From: CAZSDU01 sp964429135
GTDB lineage: Bacteria > Bacteroidota > Bacteroidia > Bacteroidales > FEN-979
Length of the DNA: 64,000 nt
Direction: 5' to 3'
Assembly: GCA_964429135.1 (NCBI GenBank)
Contig: CAYSAU010000005.1
Location: 1-64,000, forward strand
This document shows, piece after piece, positions 33,885 to 41,727 of the stretch. The number at the start of each line of letters is the position of its first letter. The stretch's first letter is position 1. The notes under the pieces are model-generated. The model searched no databases, was not told the origin of the DNA, and worked only from the letters and a program-made list of their open reading frames with translations. A program made the translations under genes and the position numbers.

Positions 33885-35594
33885 ATGAAAGCAATATTAA
33901 AAAATATCAAAAACAGGGTAGGTATGATCATCCTGTTCATGGCATTGGTATTGGCAGGCCAGTCACAAAAAGTTCCTTGCGGTATAAGTAAAAACAACGG
34001 GGGGGGATTTTCCACTACCATACAATCAGTAATATGCAACACCAACGGCACATACACCATTGTCTTAGTGGTTCAACATGATGGTTGTTCTGGGCCTGAT
34101 TGCAAAGCTTTATCTCATTATTCGGTGGAGACAATTCCCGGAACCTACAGCAACATTATGGTTGAGATTATTAGCGGGGGAATGACATATTCGAATATTG
34201 ATCTGGGTCCTAATCTCGGTTCTGATCCCTTTCAGGGATTTAAAATTGACGGGGTTAACGGCATAGGTGATGGCCAGGCTGGTTCCTTCACTATCACTTA
34301 TACCCTGGCGGGTGCATTGCAGGATCAGCAGGTATCAGCGAAAGCAGGAACTTCTCCCCAGATTGTTAGTTTTACGGTGTCTGAATTTACTTCAGTAATG
34401 AATTGTAATAATACTGGCTGTAGCACACCTGTCACAGGCCCTGATGCCATCAATGATAATGCAACGACAATGGTGAACACTCCGGTTAACATCAGTATCC
34501 TTACGAATGATATTCCAGGATCCGGCGCCCTGGTTCCCGGTTCTGTAACTTTTATTACGGGTACTGAACCTTCCTTATCCGTGGGAGTATTTACTCTTAC
34601 TGGCACCGGGATGGTAACATTCACCCCCGCCAACAATTATACAGGAATGGCTACCATTCAATATCAGGTTTGTGATGTAAACAGTTTATGCGATATTGCT
34701 ACCATAACCGTGACGATTCCCTCGGGTGATTCCGATAATGACGGTTGTCCGGATGAGGTAGATCAGTATCCGGATGACCCGACCAAATGTTTTGATAATG
34801 AATTTCCGGCAACAGGAACGGGTACACTGGCTTTTGAAGATTTATGGCCGGGACGTGGAGATTATGACTTTAACGACCTGGTTTGCGATTATAAATTTAT
34901 TGCCACCACCAATGCTGAAAATCTCGTGGTCGGAATCACTGCTACTTTTACGGTTAAAGCATTTGGCGCCTCTTTACATAACGGATTTGGTTTTCAATTC
35001 CCAAATAGCAATATAATTCCGGGGAGTATGGCCGTTACAGGTTACAACCTTCAGGAAACCTATATTGTGCTGAATGAATATGGGCTGGAAGCCGGGCAGG
35101 ATAAGCCCACCGTCATTGTTTTTGACGATGCCTATAACCTGATGCCTTCTCCGGGCATGGGAATAGGTGTCAACACTACTCCTGGCGCTCCTTATGTCAA
35201 CCCTGTTACACTGACGATACAGATGTCCTTCAGCAGTCCTCAATATACCCTGGCTCAGATTAACCTGCCCAAATTCAACCCCTTTATTATTGTGGATAAA
35301 AACCGTGGGTTGGAAGTTCACCTTCCTGATTATGCTCCCACTAGTTTAGCGAATCCTGCCTATTTCGGTCAGGCTGATGACAGCAGCAATCCGGAAAGCG
35401 GTAGATATTACAAGACCTTGAATAACCTTCCCTGGGCGATCAATATCTACGAAAGTTTTGCTTATCCCAAGGAAAAAACAGATATCATTCATACATACAA
35501 CCATTTTGTAGAATGGGCAGTGAGTGGTGGAGTAAGTTTCCCAGACTGGTATAAAAACCTTCCCGGCTATAGGAATACTGGTAACCTTTATTGA
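33885..35594 (+). CDS. LruC-domain secreted protein
   Basis: 569 residues. Signal peptide (about 1-27, LAGQSQ). Residues 30-180 are a beta-rich segment with paired Cys. Residues about 185-285 look like a cadherin-like/Big domain (AINDNATTMVNTPVNISILT, FTPANNYTGMATIQYQVCD). A calcium-type DSDNDGCPDEVDQYPDDP motif follows, then the LruC signature FEDLWPGRGDYDFNDLV (about 317-333), and a DUF4842-like domain to the end. LruC was first named from a Leptospira outer-membrane lipoprotein; Bacteroidota homologues are surface-associated, function unknown. There is no lipobox; lipidation may be supplied by the adjacent small lipoprotein if they pair. Strong terminator 33 bases after the stop. Confidence 0.85.
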   Translation: MKAILKNIKNRVGMIILFMALVLAGQSQKVPCGISKNNGGGFSTTIQSVICNTNGTYTIVLVVQHDGCSGPDCKALSHYSVETIPGTYSNIMVEIISGGMTYSNIDLGPNLGSDPFQGFKIDGVNGIGDGQAGSFTITYTLAGALQDQQVSAKAGTSPQIVSFTVSEFTSVMNCNNTGCSTPVTGPDAINDNATTMVNTPVNISILTNDIPGSGALVPGSVTFITGTEPSLSVGVFTLTGTGMVTFTPANNYTGMATIQYQVCDVNSLCDIATITVTIPSGDSDNDGCPDEVDQYPDDPTKCFDNEFPATGTGTLAFEDLWPGRGDYDFNDLVCDYKFIATTNAENLVVGITATFTVKAFGASLHNGFGFQFPNSNIIPGSMAVTGYNLQETYIVLNEYGLEAGQDKPTVIVFDDAYNLMPSPGMGIGVNTTPGAPYVNPVTLTIQMSFSSPQYTLAQINLPKFNPFIIVDKNRGLEVHLPDYAPTSLANPAYFGQADDSSNPESGRYYKTLNNLPWAINIYESFAYPKEKTDIIHTYNHFVEWAVSGGVSFPDWYKNLPGYRNTGNLY

Positions 35595-35627
35595 AAATTA
35601 CCTGACCTGAATATTTTCTCTGATTGT

Positions 35628-35664
35628 AAAGAGGGTAACTCCAAGCCGAGTTACCCTCTTTTAT
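35628..35664 (+). terminator. Rho-independent terminator after the LruC gene
   Basis: Perfect 14-bp inverted repeat (AAAGAGGGTAACTC, 35628-35641; loop CAAGCC; complement 35648-35661) followed by T and ATT. It begins 33 bases after the LruC stop and separates that gene from the methyltransferase. Confidence 0.85.
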
Positions 35665-35686
35665 TATAGAAAAGAAAAGGTTTCAT

Positions 35687-35694
35687 TATCTTTG
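35687..35694 (+). promoter_or_regulatory. Candidate -7 element for the TylF-like methyltransferase
   Basis: TATCTTTG, exact match to TAnnTTTG, 22 bases upstream of the ATG at 35717 and 22 bases after the preceding terminator. No TTG at the -33 distance. Confidence 0.45.
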
Positions 35695-35716
35695 CCCTTC
35701 TAAATCATAAGAGATT

Positions 35717-36457
35717 ATGAATCTTCCCATCTTCCAGATCGTTAATTACCTGCTCATCCTGATTGTTTTTATTATATTAATAAGGTATACCTGGGATATG
35801 ATTTTTGACCGGGATTACCAGCCGTCTGCCTGGCAACAAGCAAAAAAAGCAGGAAATGTAAGTCGGGATCTGATCAGATTGGAAAGAAATTATCCGGATA
35901 AAGTGCGTTTTTTCAACTGGTGGTTGCAGATAGAACGTTTAAAACGAAATGAGATCCGGGGTTCATTTGCAGAATTGGGGGTATATAAAGGAGATAGTGC
36001 CAGGATAATTCATCTGATGGATACAGAAAGAACTTTTCACCTTTTTGACACTTTTCATGGTTTTACTGAAGAAGAACTGAAATCGGAAACCGGAACTGCT
36101 GCTACTTATCGTCCATCCGATTTTGCGGATACTTCCCTGGAAAAGGTGAGAAAAAAAATCGGGAAAAGCGAAAACCTTGTTTTTCACCTGGGAATTTTTC
36201 CAGCAACAACTTCAGGTCTGGAAAAGGAAAGATTTGCCCTGGTCAATATTGATGCAGACCTGTATCATCCGACAAAAAACGGTCTTGAGTTCTTCTATCC
36301 TCGTTTGTTACCAGGTGGCGTAATCCTTATCCATGATTATAATGAAAAATGGGATGGCGTGGTCCGGGCAGTGAACGAATTTTCTTTGACTATTCCTGAA
36401 CACCTAATCCAAATACCTGATATGGAAGGTAGCATTATGATTATCAGGAATAAATAA
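35717..36457 (+). CDS. Membrane-anchored TylF/MycF-like O-methyltransferase
   Basis: 246 residues. An N-terminal transmembrane helix (about 6-24) is followed by a cytoplasmic Rossmann-fold methyltransferase: FAELGVYKGDSARIIHL (SAM motif I), FHLFDTFHGF, ALVNIDADLYHPTKNGLEFF and GGVILIHDYNEKWDGV, which are the TylF/MycF/NovP family marks, including the metal-binding Asp residues. That family methylates sugar hydroxyls in antibiotics and polysaccharides. The substrate here is unknown; no glycosyltransferases or sugar genes are adjacent, and a membrane anchor is unusual in the family. A polysaccharide or lipid-linked sugar is the most reasonable guess. Confidence 0.8.
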   Translation: MNLPIFQIVNYLLILIVFIILIRYTWDMIFDRDYQPSAWQQAKKAGNVSRDLIRLERNYPDKVRFFNWWLQIERLKRNEIRGSFAELGVYKGDSARIIHLMDTERTFHLFDTFHGFTEEELKSETGTAATYRPSDFADTSLEKVRKKIGKSENLVFHLGIFPATTSGLEKERFALVNIDADLYHPTKNGLEFFYPRLLPGGVILIHDYNEKWDGVVRAVNEFSLTIPEHLIQIPDMEGSIMIIRNK

Positions 36458-36482
36458 TTTTTTATCATTTTTTAACATTTTT

Positions 36483-36513
36483 TTTGCTTGAATTAAAATT
36501 AATTATACCTTTG
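36483..36513 (+). promoter_or_regulatory. Promoter for a non-coding leader/RNA upstream of rpsL
   Basis: TTTG (36483-36486), 19-base spacer, TACCTTTG (36506-36513): both boxes match the Bacteroidota consensus. It points into a 290-base region without a convincing gene; the next CDS has its own promoter at 36727-36756. It therefore probably makes a distinct RNA or a long alternative rpsL leader. Confidence 0.65.
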
Positions 36514-36515
36514 CA

Positions 36516-36724
36516 CCCTCGAAAATGGATTTTTGTTTTCGAGGGGAATATAAGCCGGAAACGGCAAGGAAACCTGATAAAGTGAGACATCTATAGGTTC
36601 CAATCGTAGACATACTGATGTTTTCGATGAAAAGTCTCCCTGAATTATCTCCTTCCTTTGCATTTCCAAGTAAGAAATTCCCGTTTTACAATCAATGATA
36701 AACCTAATGGTTTTTCATCGAAAA
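36516..36724 (+). ncRNA. Candidate structured RNA or ribosomal-operon leader upstream of rpsL
   Basis: Directly after a good promoter come three hairpins: P1, a perfect 10-bp stem (CCCTCGAAAA 36516-36525 with 36536-36545); P2, GCCG-GAAA-CGGC (36554-36565), a GNRA tetraloop hairpin; P3, GGAAACCT (36568-36575) with AGGTTCC (36595-36601), seven pairs with one bulged A. Downstream, a perfect 13-base inverted repeat (TTTTCGATGAAAA, 36621-36633, with 36712-36724) encloses 78 bases. It overlaps a small AAACC-TAAT-GGTTT hairpin followed by T and C (36700-36715), which could be a weak terminator. I do not recognise it as a known RNA family. It could be an autoregulatory ribosomal-protein leader, an independent small RNA, or partly a leader peptide. 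Confidence 0.5.
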
Positions 36725-36726
36725 TG

Positions 36727-36756
36727 TTGACAGTGTAAAAATAATTTGTACTTTTG
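36727..36756 (+). promoter_or_regulatory. Promoter of the rpsL-rpsG-fusA-S10 cluster
   Basis: TTG (36727-36729), 19-base spacer, TACTTTTG (36749-36756): a near-perfect Bacteroidota promoter 48 bases before the rpsL ATG. Its -33 box directly follows the right arm of the 13-base inverted repeat, so the upstream RNA region and this promoter touch. Confidence 0.75.
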
Positions 36757-36804
36757 CACTCCTTTTTTTAGGGTAAAAATTAAATTTAAAATAAATCATC
36801 AGTT

Positions 36805-37188
36805 ATGCCTACGATTTCGCAATTGGTTCGTAAAGGAAGAAAAAAATTAACGGATAAGAGCAAGGCGCCTGCCTTGGACTCCTGTCCGCAACGCCGTGGT
36901 GTTTGCGTCCGCGTGTACACCACCACACCCAAGAAACCAAATTCCGCCATGCGTAAGGTTGCCCGTGTCAGACTCACCAACGGGAAAGAAGTCAATGCTT
37001 ATATCCCTGGCGAAGGACATAACCTTCAGGAACATTCAATCGTCATGATCCGTGGCGGTCGTGTGAAAGATTTGCCTGGTGTTCGTTATCATATTATCCG
37101 TGGTGCCTTGGATACCTCGGGGGTAGAAGGCCGCAAACAGCGTCGCTCGAAATATGGTGCCAAACGTCCAAAAGAAAAAAAAGCATAA
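36805..37188 (+). CDS. rpsL: 30S ribosomal protein S12
   Basis: 127 residues. Conserved TTTPKKPNSAMRKVA carries the Lys (E. coli K42 position) and GGRVKDLPGVRYH the second Lys (K87 position) whose mutation gives streptomycin resistance; both are in the sensitive form. S12 lies at the decoding centre. First gene of the cluster, with its own promoter; rpoBC do not precede it here, unlike the arrangement known from Bacteroides. Confidence 0.98.
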   Translation: MPTISQLVRKGRKKLTDKSKAPALDSCPQRRGVCVRVYTTTPKKPNSAMRKVARVRLTNGKEVNAYIPGEGHNLQEHSIVMIRGGRVKDLPGVRYHIIRGALDTSGVEGRKQRRSKYGAKRPKEKKA

Positions 37189-37240
37189 ATTGAAAGGGCT
37201 ACCCGTCGGGATGCCCGTACTTATAGATAAGTAGTATAAT

Positions 37241-37708
37241 ATGAGAAAAGCAAAACCAAAAAAAAGACCCATAGTTCCTGATCCAAAGTTTAGCGATACA
37301 CTGGTGACCAAGTTTGTCAACAATATGATGCTCAGGGGCAAGAAAAACATTGCGTATGATGTCTTTTATGAAGCCATTGAGACCGTTGCTGATAAAACGA
37401 AAGAAGATGGCCTCGAGGTTTTCAAAAAAGCGCTTGCCAATGTTACTCCTTCTGTTGAAGTCCGCAGCCGGCGTATCGGTGGCGCCACTTTCCAGATCCC
37501 TTCTGAAATCCGTCCTTCGCGCAAAATGTCCATTGGTATGAAAGCCCTGGTAAGCTATGCACGTAAGCGTCACGAAAAGAGCATGGGACAGAAACTGGCT
37601 GCTGAAATCATAGCTGCTTACAAAGAAGAAGGTGCAGCATTCAAGAAAAAAGAAGATACCCATCGCATGGCAGAAGCTAACAAGGCATTCAGCCATTTCC
37701 GTTTTTAA
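37241..37708 (+). CDS. rpsG: 30S ribosomal protein S7
   Basis: 155 residues. KFVNNMMLRGKKNIAYDVFYEA, RRIGGATFQIPSEIRPSRK and RKRHEKSMGQKLAAEI are S7 features. It nucleates folding of the 16S 3' domain and contacts the E site. 52 bases after rpsL, one base before fusA. In E. coli S7 represses the str operon by binding the rpsL-rpsG spacer; the 52-base spacer here is shorter and shows no comparable fold to my eye. Confidence 0.98.
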   Translation: MRKAKPKKRPIVPDPKFSDTLVTKFVNNMMLRGKKNIAYDVFYEAIETVADKTKEDGLEVFKKALANVTPSVEVRSRRIGGATFQIPSEIRPSRKMSIGMKALVSYARKRHEKSMGQKLAAEIIAAYKEEGAAFKKKEDTHRMAEANKAFSHFRF

Positions 37709-37709
37709 T

Positions 37710-39815
37710 ATGAGCGAAAAGCTGGAAAATACAAGAAACATTGGCATAATGGCGCACATCGATGCGGGTAAAACCACAACGACTGAGCGTATCTTGTATT
37801 ATACCGGCATCAACTATAAATTGGGCGAAGTTCATGATGGTACTGCTACCATGGACTGGATGATCCAGGAACAGGAACGCGGGATCACCATCACTTCTGC
37901 GGCCACTACTGTATACTGGGATTATAATAATGAAAAATACCGTATCAATATAATTGATACCCCCGGACATGTTGATTTCACGGTGGAAGTGGAACGCTCG
38001 CTGCGCGTTCTCGACGGTGCCGTAGCAATATTCTGTGCCGTGGGAGGTGTGGAACCCCAATCGGAAACAGTCTGGAAACAAGCAGATAAATACAAGGTGC
38101 CCCGATTAAGTTTCGTCAATAAGATGGACCGTACCGGGGCTGATTTTTTTCATGTCGTACAACAAATTAAAGAAAAACTGGGCGCCCATCCCATTCCTGT
38201 TCAGTTGCCCATTGGTGCTGAAGATAATTTCACCGGCATCGTGGATCTGATTTCCAATAAAGCCTTTACATGGGATGATGATTCTCTGGGCAAAGCATAT
38301 TCGGAAATTCCTGTTCCGGAAGACATGAAGGAAATGGTAGAGGAATACCGCATGAAACTGATTGAAGGCGCAGCTGAAGAAAACGATGCCCTCCTTCATA
38401 AATTTATGGAAGACCATCACTCCATTACAGAAGATGAAATCCTTGCCGAATTAAGAAAGGCCACCCTTCAAAGCCGCATCACTCCGGTAATCTGTGGTGC
38501 TTCTTTTAAAAATAAAGGGGTTCAACCACTGATCGACAATATCATTAAATTCCTTCCTTCTCCCTATGATATGCCTCCCGTCAGGGGAATCAATCCCTAT
38601 ACGGAAAAGGAGGAGATGCGTCATCCCGACCCAGGAGAACCCTTTGCCGCCATTGCTTTCAAAATCGCCACAGATCCATTCGTTGGAAGAATCGCTTTCT
38701 TCCGCGTTTATTCCGGCGCTCTGGATGCAGGAGAAGTGGTACTAAATGGCAATACCGATAAAAAAGAACGCATCAACCGTATCATGCTGATGCATGCTAA
38801 CAAACAAAACCCGCTCAAGCGAATCGAAGCAGGTGAAATCGGCGCTGCTGTCGGGTTCAAAGAAATTCATACCGGGGATACCCTCTGTGATCTCAAACAC
38901 CCCATCGTTCTGGAGCGTATGGCCTTTCCGGAACCAGTCATCAATATGGCTGTGGAACCAAAGACCCAGGAGGATGTGGAAAAACTTGCTGTGGCTTTAA
39001 ACAAGTTGACCGAAGAAGATCCTACCTTCCAGGTCAGGGTCGACAATGAGACTGGTCAGACCCTCATCAGCGGGATGGGAGAGTTACATCTCGACATCAT
39101 TTGCGACCGTATGCGCCGTGAGTTCAATATTGAAGTCAACCGTGGAAATCCACAGGTCGCTTATAAGGAAGCCATAACCAATACGGTGATGCACCATGAG
39201 GTCTATAAAAAACAATCCGGAGGCAAAGGACGTTTTGCAGATTTGGTGATTGAAATTTCTCCGGCTGATGAGGATTTCAAAGGCCTTCAGTTTATCAATG
39301 ACATCAAAGGTGGGAATATTCCCAGAGAATTTATCCCTGCCATAGAAAAAGGCCTGAAAGCTGCTATGACCAATGGCCCAATCATCGGATTTCCAATGGA
39401 AAGCATCAAGGTAAGGCTCATAGACGGATCATACCATAGCGTGGATTCTGACGCGCTTTCTTTTCAGATTGCCGCGGGGATTGCATTCAAAGAAGCATGC
39501 AGAAAAGCAAAATTTGTTTTGCTTGAGCCAATTATGAAATTTGAAATCATAACCCCGAGTGAATACATGGGTGAAGTAACCAGTGATATTACAAAACGCA
39601 GGGGACAAGTGGAGGAAGTGGAATCAAGGATTGGGAATCAGGTTATTCATGGCCGGGTACCCTTATCAGAAATGTTTGGCTATGTGACCACCCTTCGCAG
39701 TCTGACTTCCGGTAGAGCTACAGAAATGCTTGAGTTTTTCAAGTATTCGGTAATTCCTCAGGAAATTCAAAATGAAGTTTTATATAAAATCAGGGGATAC
39801 GTTCCCGCATATTAA
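37710..39815 (+). CDS. fusA: Elongation factor G
   Basis: 701 residues from the ATG at 37710, one base after rpsG; a frame start at 37632 overlaps rpsG and is not credible. GTPase motifs: AHIDAGKTTTTERIL (G1), RGITITSAATT (G2), DTPGHVDF (G3), NKMD (G4), and GASFKNKG (G5). Domains II-V are complete, ending in IRGYVPAY. It moves tRNAs and mRNA during translocation. Followed after six bases by rpsJ; no tuf gene intervenes. Confidence 0.98.
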   Translation: MSEKLENTRNIGIMAHIDAGKTTTTERILYYTGINYKLGEVHDGTATMDWMIQEQERGITITSAATTVYWDYNNEKYRINIIDTPGHVDFTVEVERSLRVLDGAVAIFCAVGGVEPQSETVWKQADKYKVPRLSFVNKMDRTGADFFHVVQQIKEKLGAHPIPVQLPIGAEDNFTGIVDLISNKAFTWDDDSLGKAYSEIPVPEDMKEMVEEYRMKLIEGAAEENDALLHKFMEDHHSITEDEILAELRKATLQSRITPVICGASFKNKGVQPLIDNIIKFLPSPYDMPPVRGINPYTEKEEMRHPDPGEPFAAIAFKIATDPFVGRIAFFRVYSGALDAGEVVLNGNTDKKERINRIMLMHANKQNPLKRIEAGEIGAAVGFKEIHTGDTLCDLKHPIVLERMAFPEPVINMAVEPKTQEDVEKLAVALNKLTEEDPTFQVRVDNETGQTLISGMGELHLDIICDRMRREFNIEVNRGNPQVAYKEAITNTVMHHEVYKKQSGGKGRFADLVIEISPADEDFKGLQFINDIKGGNIPREFIPAIEKGLKAAMTNGPIIGFPMESIKVRLIDGSYHSVDSDALSFQIAAGIAFKEACRKAKFVLLEPIMKFEIITPSEYMGEVTSDITKRRGQVEEVESRIGNQVIHGRVPLSEMFGYVTTLRSLTSGRATEMLEFFKYSVIPQEIQNEVLYKIRGYVPAY

Positions 39816-39821
39816 TTTTTT

Positions 39822-40127
39822 ATGAGCCAGAGAATAAGAATTAAACTGAAGTCGTACGATTACAGCCTGGTTGATAAATCGGCAGAAAAGATCGTAAAAA
39901 CCGTGAAGGCTACAGGTGCCGTTGTGAGTGGCCCCATTCCTTTGCCTACCGATAAGAAGATCTTTACGGTGCTGCGTTCAACCTTTGTGAATAAAAAATC
40001 GCGGGAGCAATTTCAGTTATGCACCTACAAGCGGTTGCTGGATATTTACAGCACCACTTCGAAAACGATAGATGCATTAATGAAGCTCGAGCTGCCCAGT
40101 GGGGTCGAAGTGGAAATCAAGGTGTGA
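39822..40127 (+). CDS. rpsJ: 30S ribosomal protein S10
   Basis: 101 residues. RIRIKLKSYDYSLVDKSAEK, GPIPLPTDKKIFTVLRS and the long loop ending SSGVEVEIKV-like (here PSGVEVEIKV) identify S10/NusE. Besides its 30S role it joins NusB in antitermination. First gene of the S10 block, six bases after fusA and 34 before rplC. Confidence 0.98.
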   Translation: MSQRIRIKLKSYDYSLVDKSAEKIVKTVKATGAVVSGPIPLPTDKKIFTVLRSTFVNKKSREQFQLCTYKRLLDIYSTTSKTIDALMKLELPSGVEVEIKV

Positions 40128-40161
40128 TCGGTAATTGAACTAAAAGTTAAAAAATCAGGAA

Positions 40162-40791
40162 ATGTCTGGATTAATTGGAAAAAAAATCGGTATGACCAGT
40201 ATCTATGATACGAACGGGAAAAATATTCCCTGCACGGTCATTGAAGCCGGCCCTTGTGTTGTGACACAGGTCCGATCCAAAGAAAAGGAAGGTTACGATG
40301 CCATCCAGTTGGCTTTTGAAGATAAAAAAGAAAAACACACAACCAAGGCTGAGCGTGGTCATTTTGCCAAAGCTGGTATTTCTCCCAAGAAAGTGCTTGC
40401 GGAATTTACTCGTTTTGAACCCGGCCATCAGAAAGTATTCGGTGATATTCTTCGTGTCGATATTTTCGAAGAAGGAGAATATATCGATGTGGTTGGTATT
40501 TCAAAAGGCAAGGGATTTCAGGGTGTCGTTAAACGCCATCATTTTAAAGGTGTTGGCGAAGCCACCCATGGACAGCATAACCGCCTTAGGGCTCCTGGTT
40601 CAGTTGGAGCTTCATCCTGGCCTTCCAGAGTTATGAAGGGATTGAGGATGGCCGGCCGTATGGGTGGGGATCGCGTAAAAGTGATCAATCTTCAGGTGTT
40701 AAAGATTATCCTCGAGAAAAACCTTATTTTAGTGAAAGGTGCAATACCGGGACACAATGGTTCATATGTAATGATTGAGCGATGGAAGTAG
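40162..40791 (+). CDS. rplC: 50S ribosomal protein L3
   Basis: 209 residues. GLIGKKIGMTSIYD at the N-terminus, KGKGFQGVVKRHHFKGVGEA and the central-extension segment HGQHNRLRAPGSVGASSWPS reaching the peptidyl transferase centre. An early 23S assembly protein. Its 3' end overlaps rplD by ten bases, so the two are translationally coupled. Confidence 0.98.
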   Translation: MSGLIGKKIGMTSIYDTNGKNIPCTVIEAGPCVVTQVRSKEKEGYDAIQLAFEDKKEKHTTKAERGHFAKAGISPKKVLAEFTRFEPGHQKVFGDILRVDIFEEGEYIDVVGISKGKGFQGVVKRHHFKGVGEATHGQHNRLRAPGSVGASSWPSRVMKGLRMAGRMGGDRVKVINLQVLKIILEKNLILVKGAIPGHNGSYVMIERWK

Positions 40792-41411
40792 CAGTATATA
40801 ATATTAAAGGAACAGCGACCGCTAAAAAGGTCAGTCTTGACGATTCGGTTTTTGCAATCGAACCCAACGATCATGCCATATACTTGGATGTAAAGCAACA
40901 TATGGCCAATAAACGCCAGGGAACGCATGATACACTTGAAAAATCAACCCTTTCCGGAAGCACAAAAAAACTGCATAAGCAGAAGGGAACCGGTGGCTCA
41001 CGTAAAGGCAGCATCAAAAACCCCTTGTTTCGCGGTGGCGCACGTGTTTTCGGACCACATCCCCGCGACTATAGTTTCAAATTAAATAAGAAACTGAAAA
41101 AATTAGCAAGGAAATCTGCCTTGAGTTATAAGGTAAAAGACAATCAATTCACGGTGCTGGAAGACTTTGTTTTTGACAATCCCAAAACCAAGAATTTTAC
41201 GGAACTGATGAAAAGTTTTCAGTTAACAGGGAAGAAAATTCTCCTGGTGATGGCCAAAACAGAAGATAACGTCGTCTTGTCGGCACGTAACCTGAAACGC
41301 GTGAGAGTGATTCAGGCCGCAGACCTGAATACTTATGAAATTCTGGATGCCACTCAGCTTTTAATGACAGAAAGCTCCATCCAAGAAATTGAAAAGATCC
41401 ATCAGAATTAA
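40782..41411 (+). CDS. rplD: 50S ribosomal protein L4
   Basis: 209 residues. The tunnel-lining loop is HKQKGTGGSRKGSIKNPLFRGGA-like (residues about 65-90), including the GTG-xR tip near the macrolide site; the globular part has KLAR and ARNLKRVRVIQAADLNTYEILDA. In E. coli L4 autoregulates the S10 operon by transcription attenuation in the leader; here S10 is internal to a larger cluster, so that mechanism would have to act elsewhere. Overlaps rplC by ten bases. Confidence 0.97.
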   Translation: MEVAVYNIKGTATAKKVSLDDSVFAIEPNDHAIYLDVKQHMANKRQGTHDTLEKSTLSGSTKKLHKQKGTGGSRKGSIKNPLFRGGARVFGPHPRDYSFKLNKKLKKLARKSALSYKVKDNQFTVLEDFVFDNPKTKNFTELMKSFQLTGKKILLVMAKTEDNVVLSARNLKRVRVIQAADLNTYEILDATQLLMTESSIQEIEKIHQN

Positions 41412-41432
41412 ACCGATTAATTCGATACAGCA

Positions 41433-41723
41433 ATGACAATAATTCAAAAGCCGATCATTACGGAGAAAATGACCCAGATGGGCGAGAAACTTAACCGTTA
41501 CGGGTTTCTGGTCGACCGGAAGGCGAATAAGCTCCAGATCAAACAGGCCATCAAAGAACTGTATGGTGTGGATGTGGCCATGGTAAGTACAATGGTCTAC
41601 TCCGGAAAAAATAAAAGCCGGTTTACAAAAACCGGCGTGATCTCGGGCAGAACGAGTACATATAAAAAGGCCATTGTGACTTTGGCCAAAGGTGAAACAA
41701 TTGATTTTTATAGCAATATTTAA
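41433..41723 (+). CDS. rplW: 50S ribosomal protein L23
   Basis: 96 residues. IIQKPIITEKMTQMGEKLNRYGF and the KANKLQIKQAIKELYGVDVAMV core are L23. It sits at the tunnel exit and docks trigger factor, SRP and SecYEG. 21 bases after rplD and four before rplB. Confidence 0.97.
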   Translation: MTIIQKPIITEKMTQMGEKLNRYGFLVDRKANKLQIKQAIKELYGVDVAMVSTMVYSGKNKSRFTKTGVISGRTSTYKKAIVTLAKGETIDFYSNI

Positions 41724-41727
41724 ATAA

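Noticed and set aside
36568..36601. Hammerhead or other ribozyme in the region upstream of rpsL
   Set aside because: The CTGATAA sequence lacks the CUGAUGA and GAAA core arrangement needed; no known catalytic core could be fitted.
37199..37777. Open frame of 192 codons on the minus strand
   Set aside because: Antisense to rpsG and the fusA start; no motifs, no promoter.
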